Assembly (NCBI RefSeq): GCF_008831285.2
Contig: NC_045149.1
Span: forward strand, 18,243,035-18,307,034
From: Nymphaea colorata
Lineage: Eukaryota > Streptophyta > Magnoliopsida > Nymphaeales > Nymphaeaceae
Length of the DNA stretch: 64,000 nt
Direction: 5' to 3'
This document shows, piece by piece, positions 1 to 12,100 of the stretch. Under the pieces are notes generated by a model that saw nothing but the letters and a program-made list of their open reading frames with translations, was not told where the DNA came from and made no database searches. A program made the translations under genes and the position numbers. Position 1 is the stretch's first letter. Each line of letters starts with the position of its first letter.

Positions 1-150
1 AGAAATTTCCTGTGAAAAGGGACAAGCAGGCTTTTCTTGACCATGTGGTCCCTACCTCTGAAGGGTGGTTACCTGCCATTCTTGTGACAAAGAGACTCCA
101 AACCTGATGGCACAACTGCTCAAAATTATGAATCAGTAATTTGAGCATAC

Positions 151-3100
151 CTTACATGACAAAATAAGGCCTTTGCTATCACCAGTAAAGTTGAGGCGTA
201 CACCAGAATGTTAATTTTGGACTGCAGCTCACCAGAAAGGCCTCTTAAAACATCCATGACTGCCAACTTTGCTCGATCATTGGCCTCATCATACCTGCAA
301 ATGCATTTTACTGGCAGATTATAACAGATTAATGTATGGTACTAAATCAACTTTAAAAGCAATTATTATTAAAGCATTAAAGAATGTTAAAAGCAATTAT
401 ACTAGTCAGATGCCAGTCTCCTTTCATCATACCCAAGAATACCTTCTTAATGCTTTTTCAACCTTTTTAGTAGTAAACCAATCTTCCCCAACCTTTTTCC
501 CCTTTGAATCGGAGGCAGGTACAAGCTGCCTTATCTGTTCTTCACCAGGAGTATCGCCCCATACTGTTGGTGCAAAGCGTTTTCCTTTAAACCATATGGC
601 TTCATTTTCTTTAGAATATGATATTTCTCCCCTTGGGCCCCCAAGTGGGGACATGATGGCTTTCACCCTTAGAACAATCGGATAGAAATCTTCTGTGACC
701 TAGACACAGAGAGCCAAACATAAACCACTTCAATTTAATCTGATTGGTACAGGGAACATCATCTTTTTTAATGAAAAATGGGAAAAAATAGTTATGAAGC
801 TTCCATAATATAGCAGCAGACATTACTTAACTTTTCAAACACACAGATACATGTACGGATAGATGCATGCATGTCAAGAAGGATTCAGCAGGAAAATAAC
901 ATATTACAGATGGACACTACCACCAAATTTATATACCATAGATAACCTTAAGTGAGACAACCAATTAATGGATATTCACGTGGCAACGTAGATTGAAGAA
1001 ACTTCCAAAATTGTAGCAGCTGCTTTCTAATAAGTCAACAAAGATAAAAGTATAAAACAGGCAACTAGAGATCGCGACAAACAGTGCACATACGCATAGG
1101 CAGTGTATGCATAATGCAAGAAGATGCCATGGGCCGAAAAGAAATGTTAACTTGAAAGCATAGTCACAAAAGACATTAATGGGCTTTAAACAGTGAGATG
1201 TTTCTCAGGTATTTTTTGGCAAAGTTGAAAATTTAAGGGAAAATTTGGAAATTTTTTTAGAAAAAATATCCAAAAAATTTGGAAAGAACAAAATAAATGA
1301 AAAGCTAACAAGAAAACAAAAAACATAACTTGATAAAATGATGTTTCGGTATTGATAGAAATGAAGTAAATAATTTAACTTAAATTTTAAAGTTTAAAAC
1401 AAAAATGATGTAAAAATAATGATAAAAAATGATAAAAATGCAGAAAAAAACGTGAAATTTTTCATTTTGGAGTTTTTCTTTAAAAAAGAAGAATACAGGT
1501 TTTTTCTGTTTCATTGTTTTTATTTTTATCAGGTCTTTTTCGAAGCAGACTGGTTTTTTGTGACCATGCTTGAAAGATACCCATTCATATTTTTCAGGAT
1601 GATCCTGGATACAGTTGTTGCACATAGTCGTAGACTATTTAGCATAAACCCATGCACCGATATCTTGCTGAAACCTCTCAAATAAAGCAGAAAAAATACA
1701 TCACAATAGCTATAAAAATAGGTCAACTTGCTAATGTAAATCACCAATAACTGACTTTCATTTCCTATAAGCCAGAGACACAAAGGTATACACTCGCACA
1801 TTCCCCATTAATAACACAAAAGAGAAACATGATATATTTCTACAGAGAGCAAGGGAATATATAACTGCATAATGACTTCATGTAGCTTTGCAATAGAAAG
1901 AATGGCCAATTTCTCCATAGCAATCTAACCAGGACATTAACAGCAGACAAATTACAACCTCTTCATTCTTATGTGCATCAAATGCATTCAACACACTCAA
2001 TATGTTGTGTTCCAATTATAATTTGATCTATAGGTGTCTACTGTGTGGCCTCAGTACTGCAGATAGAGTCACGTAAAGAGACAGACATGTTATAGACCAT
2101 ATATGCATGTAACACAGAAATGCATGCATACAGACGTATAATCATACAGTGCATAGAGAAACATTTTCGCATGTGCATGTGCATGTATGCTTGAGTCCCA
2201 TGAAGAGAAGAAAGAAGGTGTGCACAATATGACACCAAAACATACAGCCAAAGACAAGGCTTCTGCAGCCCTCTCAACTTCCACAAAAGCATCTTCAGCA
2301 TGGATCCTCTTAACACGGCCTTTCCATAAGGATTCCATGTCAATGAAAAATTCATCTGGGATACAAGGGAAGGAGCTTATAGACTGATCTCTATCTCCGT
2401 CCAGAAAGATAATATCAGCTATCCTTTGGGATATTGATCTGCATTCATGTACCTGAAACACAGAGTAACATGAACTTGGAAACCATGACAAAGCATATTC
2501 TCACGCAAAGCAATAAAGAATATTTGTATTCATTTGTCCAGTACCCATTAAAACAAATCCAGATAGAGGCACATGCACACACAAAGGGAACACTATTACA
2601 AGTCTCTACCAAATCCAATCTGACAAAATGGTATGTTTTCAATTATATTTTTCAAACTTAAATCTGATAAGGTTTCAAGCCTAGACCTGAACGTTTGAAA
2701 AAGATTCCTTAAGTGCTAATGCATAAGTGACTGGATCTGATAACCTAAATTGTCCTGATAGAATGGTAAGTTTTCAAGCAGATTTTTCTAACTCAAATCT
2801 GATCAAGTTCCAAACCCAGACTGAATGTTCAAAAACGATTCCTTAAATGGTAATGCATAGCTGACGGGATCTGATGACCTAATGGTCCTGCAGTTTTTAG
2901 CGATATGGTACTAAACTCTACTGAGTTTCCATCAGATTTAGGTCCAAGTTTTAGAGTTCGTCAGAAAAAAAGGTTCAGGTTAGATATGCTCATTGATACC
3001 CAGATATAATAATAGTAACTATACCCAACCTGGAATTCCATCAAAGTAAGTCTAATATGGCTGACAGCTGGAAGCCCCACACAAAGATGAAACTGCACCA

Positions 3101-6100
3101 AGCTATGTTCACCCCCAACACCATTTAAATCTCCATACATGCATGACTTGAAACAACAAAAGCTTACATAATTTCTAACTACCAAAAATTTTGCAAAATT
3201 ATACTATTGCCACCCAATTAAGAAGTGTAAATTGAAGCTTTTACCAGCATCTCAAGATCTATAGTTAAACCAGTGACTGAGCAGGTAGGCTCAGTTAATT
3301 TTTCTAGGACTGGATAAAGCTCAGGGTTTCCGTACAACTGCACAATATCATCCACAACATCTTTTATTCGGCAAAATTCAATATGATTTGCCTCCTTTGC
3401 TTCAAGAAGCTTTACAAGCTGCAAATAGGAATAAAGAAAACAAGAAAAGAATAGAGCAGTAAGATCATCGATAGAATTTTAATATGAAAAGAAACAAAGT
3501 GGCAATCTGCCCAACTTGTACAACATTTTCTCAATTTCAATATGCTCTACAAAAGCCACAAAAACATGTAAAACAAAAAAAGGTGCAAACAAACAATAGC
3601 ATTTCTGTACTATAACCTGATGGTTCATAACGTAAGCACCATATCCCCACACCACAGAGTGCAGTTCACATTGAAAAGCATCAAAAGATACTTCACAATA
3701 CTTTATGGGGTCATGGACTATACAGTTGAATGTCAAAGAATGAATATAACTAAATTGACAACATAAATAAAAGTTAAAAATGAGAATCACATGAAGTGTT
3801 GATGAAAGTATTGACATATTTATTTAACATATGAAGCTCGTTGCATTTAATGACATCCACAACCCAATGTAACATAGTGTAAGACAAAGCACAAATGCAA
3901 GAGCATCATTAAGCATTATGATACTAGAAGATTCCCTATAGATACTATTTAATGTAATGATCTACCTTACCTAGATGCATGTTTAAGACACTATACAACA
4001 ATAAAAAGCATGAAAAACTAGGTTAATCTAGTGAAACCAGAAAGCATGGATCCAACCAGCAACCACTAAAATAAATTAAAAAACATGAGACTGAAATGCT
4101 GCATAGGACTGGCCAGATGCCCAGCCAGAACTGTTTGGGTCCAATATTTATTTAGAACAGTATATAGAGCAAACAGTAGACAGATCACAGGCTGATCACT
4201 TGAGTAGAAATTCAAATGATAAGACATGCAGCAACTGCAGTAACAGCATCAGAAACTCTACCTTTGCAGCCGATGTGCAAGTGAAATCTGGGATTGAACA
4301 AGTGACACTGCACATATGCTTGCATATTGCTGCCAAACATTGAAAAACTTTACATTTATTACATACCATATGCCTCATGAAAAACAAAATAAATGATGTT
4401 AGAGCATACCCAAAAGTACAACAGTATCAAGATGGATAAAGCTTATAATAACGTGGATCCAGCAACTTACATTGCACTTTTTTTTGTTAACGTGGCCCAC
4501 AGTTCCACATGAACATAGTTGGCCAAAATTAAGAATTCAAAGTAAAAATGATCTTCCAAATGCACCTACTAATATGTAAGTTCATTCAAAGTAAATATAA
4601 TTCTGAAAAAAAAAAACCTAAGCAGGAGGAAAAGTAAAAAATATCGTTCTACTGAAGCAATGCACTCCTCTCCACAATGGATATCCAGTCATGGGCCACA
4701 AGATGGAAAGCTGCATCAAATTTGAAGAATCACCAAATAACATATAAATTGCGATGTTTCAAAGCATTGATAAACCAATAGGCACGAAATTGTATGTGCC
4801 ACATGTTAATCATGTCATCAAGGAATTAAATGTGTGTACTGTATACTATGAGAATCACTGTCTAGGTTCTTAATCAATAAATATGACCAACCCAAATAAT
4901 AACAGGGAAAATCTTCTGAGATTTTCACATAACCAAAACAAGGACAAACAGTGAAGTCCATGACACTATTCAGTTTCATTATCCTTACAGAAAAAAGAGT
5001 CTCACAATGAAACTATGGCCATTACAAGATGAACTTCAAGATGCTCCACAGAACTGGAGTTGTATGAAAAGCATACATCAAGTTTAAAAAAAATAATAAA
5101 CTAAAAAATTCATCAGATAACAATCATTGATGACACACATAGCTATTCACAAATTCCTATATCAAAACATTCCATATAATGATATAAGTCTTTACGGACC
5201 TTGAATTGCTGAAGCAATATCATAGGTGGGAGGATTAAGAAGAAGACCTCTTATGTACCTGATAAAAATAAAGTTATTAAGTACAGGTTGAAGAATCAAT
5301 CCTATAAGATGCTCTGCTACTTCAGGTTCCAGGTACAACATGATTAACAACACTATAGTTTTTAAAATAAGCAAAAGAAAAGAACAAGTATATCTAACTA
5401 CATCAAAGAAGCAGCCATATTGAGAAACAGCTCTTACACGAGACAAATTCAGGAAAATTTTAAGGATAGAAGGCACGTCCATATTAGGTATTTGAATAAA
5501 AATATGGGTTCATTGCTATAAGTTATAAAATAGTAAAAATTTCACAATTGAAAAAGAAACCTTCATATTAAGCTGTGTATTGGTGTAAAGATATATATAA
5601 AAGGTGTTCAGAACAAAGAGATTCAACTCCAAATGATAAAGGTGCACTCCTAGAGAGGATGCCGATGGGTGGGTAGGGATAGGAAGGATAAAGGATGTGG
5701 AACATTTGAGTCCACATAAGAAGATGAAAGATTCAATGCATATTTAAGTGATTTGACATGAAACTTGAAATGTATATATGATTGCAAACATAACCAGAAA
5801 AACTGCCCAGCTTTATTCTAAAAATGGAGAAAAGGATTCTCTGACTAGTTTAGCTGTTTCCAATCTAGTCATTATTTGACTGTCCTGACATTGTCAACCT
5901 CATGTCAAAGACAGACAGATTATACATCTAAGATTCACAACCATGCATAATTGCATATCTTGCATAGAAGCCCATTTTGGCTTTTCCTCATCACAAAGCA
6001 ATATGTTTGAGCCTTGCAGCTGAAGTCAATATAATGACACCATGCCACAGCAATAGAAAAACCCACATGATAAATTTTGCAACTCAAGACAGCTCTCTTT

Positions 6101-9100
6101 GTTGCACTAGAAAGGTTCACCTTTCATGCGGCAGTGGAACCCAAAACATATTAGTATATGCTTAACAAATTTGCAAAAATATCTACCTTGATACTATCTA
6201 AGCAACCTAAAACTGACAAAACATATCATATTTTAACTTTTGCATCATATTTCTCTTGTATGAAAGTTTCACAAGGTAAATCTGGACGACGCAGGATTCT
6301 CTTAAGCACAGCCACAATTGTATGTAAAAGGAAAAAGTGAATCAACATTTTCACTTACAGTTATTTCATTAAAGATAAAGCAATTCCTCGAATGCAATCA
6401 AATTCTGTAATTGTTTACAATTGACGATGACATTGAATATAGATACCAGATGGAACCATTTCCAAATGAAAAATAGAACAAGTTTCCAAATAAAAAATAC
6501 CAGTGGATCCCATTCTTCTAAATCAGAAAGAAAAATACATAAAAGAATCCAAAACACTACAACATTTTCCAAGTAAAGCAATCCTTATCATCCTAGAGAC
6601 TGAAGAATAGTTTTATCTTGTTATTTGTTAATAGGGCCTCCATGGGAATGGCATGCAAGTGGTTCCATACCAAATCTCTAACAATTACTGGCATCTATAG
6701 TACTTATGCCCATGGTCATAAACATAGTTCTCAGGTTTCTATCAGCAAATCTTTTCTCAAATCTCAAGTACTAATCGAGAAGTTTGTGTTTCTTGAGAAA
6801 ATCTAAGACAATCAAAAACTTGAAAAGTTTTTTCCTTTGGGATGCAAGAACAATACAAAAAATAATAAAAGAATATATTATGAGTTTTCTACAAATTGTT
6901 TTAAACTTTTATAGAACGTCAATAAAGTTTAAAATAATTATTAAATGTTAAAAAACAAAAAAATTAAAAATTATTTAAATTAATTTTTAAGATCCCAGGA
7001 AAATATCCCAATATTTGCACTAAACTGAAATTGGCAATATCTGCAAAGCACATGACAAGTTAGGTTTCTTGCTATATTGTTTGGCAAATGACAAGAGCTG
7101 ACATTTGTGACTATGCTTGCACCTTACAGCTGCCCTTTTTGTGTTAAGCCAAAGCAAGCTACAAGGTAGGGTGGGATCTGTTACATTGGGTACCAAGGGA
7201 AGTTTAGCAACATATTACTAAGATGGTCCCTAGAGAAAATACTCATCATTTCAAAATTAAGAATTGGATGCCACAACTACCTAGAGAAGCAATCATACAT
7301 CCAAGTTAACCGGAAACTACCAACAGTAAATAGTCACTCAGCCATTTGGTAGAATACTTCAAACTACCAAGAGCAGGAAAGAAAAGGGAGAAAGCGAAAA
7401 GACAATTTCAAGTCCTGCTTTAGAATTCAGAACATCTTATCTCCTTTTCTAGGAGATGAGCAAGTAACTGTAACTAAGCCAAGTCCATTCTAGAGTATGT
7501 CACGGTACAGCTGAAGGCATGGCAGATATGACCATAGTCACAAATAACATTTCAAAGTTTTAAACAGCAAGGTTTTTCTCGGGTATAATATGCCGAGCTT
7601 GAAAAAAAAGGAAAAATACAGTAAATTTTTAAAAATTTTAAAAATTAAAAATGGGGGAAAATAAAATAAGTGAGAAACCAATAACATAAACATCAAAAGA
7701 TAAGTAGATTTGCAACAAATAAAAAATAGAAAATGAAAAGAAAACTGTTGGCATTAAAAATGGAAAAAATGAAAAAAGCAAAAAAAACGCGTTAAAAACA
7801 CATTTTTTATTTTTAACGTTTTTTTAAACACGTTTTTTTTAGTTTTAAATGGCAATTTAATTTATCGCGTTTTTTTTGTGTTTTTTGTGACACTGGATAT
7901 GACCATCTTGACTAAGTATGAAAGCATAAGGCGGGAGGTAAAATGGAGTACCCTTGTGACATACCTTCTAGAATGATAGTCTTTAACAAAATAAAGGCAA
8001 AGAATAAACTAAGACATGGTGGCCTCGAATAATTCTGAAAATAAATAACACAAATCATGAAAACAAAGCAGGGAAAAGGTCACTTGCTGCATACTTACGC
8101 CACAGCAAGCCCAACACAACCAGAAGGAAACAAAACATTGAGTAAGCTGGGTATCCCTTCTGTAGGTAAGACACCTACAAATCATCGAAGTAAAGAAAAA
8201 AATGTCAGCAATTTCTATGTTGAGAGTATTCAATGTTCAGCACAATCAACACAGAAATGCACAGATGTTAGTACTCAGAACTAACCAACTTGAGTAGCCG
8301 CGCCAAAGTATAAAGGCCGAGGACGATTCTCCAAAGTAGGTGTAACATTCCGAAAACTTTCCTCGGGGTCAAGAGCATACAGCTCCCTTACCTTGAGAAG
8401 AGCACGAAGGCAAGCAAATGCATTAACAGAATACTTCATGCCAGACAATCTCAACAAGAATGTAAAGAACAACCTCCAATATTTCGATCTCTAATATGGA
8501 AAACTAATGTAAATTTTTAACTTTTAAATAAATTTTATTTGCAATAAACAATTTCAAAGTTCAAACACACAAAATAAGTGAAAGTCAAGACTATAGTTTA
8601 TAAAACATTAACACAGACAGCCCAATCTAGAAGAACTAAAAGGTCGACATAAACGAGCAGAAGATAAATATGCTATAAGAAAAACTGATACGAAATTAAA
8701 GAAAATCCCAGTTGCATGATGGAATCGCATCCCATCATGTACCTTACACAACAACTCAGGGACAGGTGAGCCACCAAACCATTCAAACTGTTTACCGTTA
8801 CACTCCCCCCACAACAATCCACCTTCTCCAAACTCTCCCCAACGAGTTGTTCCTACGCAAACAAACAACATGCCTTTGAATGTATCCAAAGCATTAGTAA
8901 ATGACATCCAAATAGAAACTAATACATAACCAAACAACAGAAGGACAATTTACACCAATGAAACAAAAGGAGAATTCGAGTAACCAAATCAGAAGGGTAT
9001 GAAGTATGAGCACAGCAAGAAAATCAGTGTCGATTGTTCTTTTACTTTATGAAACAGCAACTTAGGAATTTGCCAAGTGATCAGCAACAGAAAGATTAAA

Positions 9101-12100
9101 ATATTGCAAAATCAATCTTCAGAAAGAAGAATCAAGACAGTTAGGGTCCAAAAATAATTTTATTGCCCACAGACTAAGTTGTCCCACTTATAAGAAACAG
9201 GCTCTTGAACATCTCTGTCCCATTGCTCTTGATCTACCTAAATAATTTTATTGCCCACAGACTAAGTTGTCCCACTTATAAGAAACAGGCTCTTGAACAT
9301 CTCTGTCCCATTGCTCTTGATCTACCTATTGGTTATTCAGTGATAACTTTAGGGTTATCACCTTACCATTGAGAGTTCTGGTACTACATAAAAATTATTA
9401 ATACTTATATAGTTATAAGAGTGAGACCACCTTGGGCAATCCCGGCCAATCTGAGTTCAGTTACCTGTTCATGCTTGTTGCATTCCATCATATTGAGCTT
9501 AGGCTCAGACTCCAGGTCCAGCTTGATTACCTTCCCTAATAAGTCCAGAGTCTCCAGACCAGGTTTAAACAGAGTTTTGACACCCCGCATCTACATATGG
9601 TATATGTGCACATGTCCATGTGTGTGCGCGTGTCTGAATTTCTCTATCATTTAGTTATTCACCTATATTTACACACATGCACCCGGATGTCCTAACATAA
9701 TAGTTCTCGGGTTTTGATCATCAAGGTTTTTCACATGTTTCTTAGGCAGAGTAGTTTTTCTTGGAAAAATTATAGCGAAAATTTCCAGAATTAGTATATA
9801 AATTGTAATAGAAAGAATTATGAATTAAGAGTTTGTGCACTACAAAACAACATTTAAATTTTAAAGTAACATGGACCTGCACCTACAAGGCACTACACCC
9901 AAACCAACATGGCACGGGTTTGGGTGCACCTCCAGGGCAACCAAAAGGCATTGGTCAACAAGTCACCCGACACGAGTGAACACAAATTGGATACTATCAA
10001 AGACCCTGCTGCGTCCAATACTTTTATGTAAAAAAAAAAAAATCAACAAGGAAAATACATTAACCTTCCCAGTTCCCAGTGTTACTTTGGACCTTCCCCC
10101 ATCTCTCTCATCGATATTTGGGGAGAGGCAGCAGCACTCGAATATGGTAGTCTAAAGAGAGGCGTGTGTGAAGCAGAAGAAGAAGAAGAAATGCCAGAGG
10201 GGAGGGGTTTAATTGGGTTTGGGGGGGCAGGGACACTCCCCTCAATCTGACAGGCCTTGGAGATGGGCCCCTCACCCATCTGTCAAATGGGCAGGGGTGC
10301 TTATTATTTTTTAATTTTGTTTTAGATTGTCTTACATTGAGAAATAACATTTTAGGCTTAAAATCTGATATAAGACATAGCATCCACACCCAAATTTTCT
10401 AGAAAAATGCTGCACCTGCATCCCCACTTAAAATAATACACTCATGTAACATTTAAAATAAACAAAGAAAGGGAACATACACTCACATTACATTAAAAAG
10501 GTTTTGTAAAAAAATAATAATTATTAATATTACCAGAATAATTCCTTGACAACATTTTGAAAAACATAGCAAGATTTTGTTTTAAAAGCTGCTTATGCTG
10601 TCATGGTAATAAAGGAACAATATTTCAAAATCTAGCCGATATTTGTGACTATTTAGCCAATATTTTCTAGAAAAATGTTGCACCTTCATCCCACCATGCA
10701 CCCATGTGACACTTAAAATCACACACCCGTGTGACATGTAAAATAAACAAATGGATTGCACTGTGTAATCACCCCAAATTTTTCTAAAGGACTATGATGT
10801 TTTATCCAAGTGCGAAATTCAAATTTAGGCACAAGATTTCCAAAATACTACTCTCAGATCCAAATTAAATCCAAAATAGAACTCTCAGATCCAAATTAAA
10901 TCCAAAATACTACTTTTAGATCCAAAACCCAAGTTCAGATCCAAATCAATCATTTAAGACCGATTTGCCCCTCCTTTTGACCATAAAACCTCCTTTAGAG
11001 GGTGATTTTAGTCTTTTTTAAACAAGACCGATTGCCCCTCCTTTTGACCAAAAAACCTTCTTTTAGAGGGTGATTTTAGTCTTTTTCAAACAAGACCGAT
11101 TTGCCCCTCCTTTTGACCAAAAAACCTTCTTTTAGAGGGTGATTTTAGTCTTTTTTTAAACAAGACCGATTTGCCCCTCCTTTTGACCAAAAAACCTTCT
11201 TTTAGAGGGTGATTTTAGTCTTTTTTTTAAACAAGACCGATTTGCCCCTCCTTTTGACCAAAAAACCTTCTTTTAGAGGGTGATTTTAGTCTTTTTGGGT
11301 GGACAAGACTCATTTGCCCTTCCTTTTGGCCAAAAAATCTCTTTTTGGAGGGTGATTTTAGTCTTTTTAGGTCAAAAAAAATTCAAATTTTGGGTTTTGG
11401 CTCCAAAATCCTCTATAAATACCCCCCCATATCCCCCCTCTTGGGCAAGATTAGTCCTTGGGAGAAACTCTAGTGTATTCTCACTTGAAGACTTAGAGTT
11501 TCGCTTGAGCTCTCTCTCTCTCTCCCTCTTCCTCTTTTCATTTCCTTCTCCAACTTAGAGCAAGCACTTTTGGAGCTTCATTCAAAAGGGGATCTTCAAG
11601 TGAAGGTGTTCATCTTCCTTAAGTCATTTCCTATTAGAGGTATGTAATCTTCATCTCTCTCATTTCTTTCTTCTTTCTTTTCATTAATGTTCTTATTATT
11701 ATGTTATTTCTTTCTCTTAAACATAATGTTGTTGTTGTTTTCATTTTTTCTTCTCATCTTCATCTCCCCATGGCCAAAGGAGATAGCACTCAACCTCTTT
11801 TTAGAGACAAGAGGCTATGCTCAAATGCACCGGGAGCATGAGAAGATGAGATGATATCTTATTTTATGATTAAATCATGTTCTTTCAAGTATTCTTGTTG
11901 TTCTTGTTCTTTCTCTATATTAATATCTTATTGCTCTTTCTTCTCTTCAATAATATATTCTTGTTGTTGTTATTCTTTTCCTTAATGAATATATTTTTGT
12001 TGTTATTGTTATTTCATTTCTTCAATAGTCTTGTCCTTGTTATTTTCTTTTTTTTTCTTTCTTCTTCCTCTTTCCATGACCAAAGGAGATAGCCCTCAAT

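Noticed and set aside
1-150. Next MSH1 exon at the window's left edge
   Set aside because: A CAG followed by GAAATTTCT at the edge could be an acceptor, but too little sequence remains to match the expected EGRRRKW region.
9405-9590. 61-codon minus-strand frame (KLDLESEPKLNMMEC)
   Set aside because: It looks protein-like but I cannot match it to a family and it has no partner exons; it could be part of a dispersed repeat, so it is not annotated as a gene.
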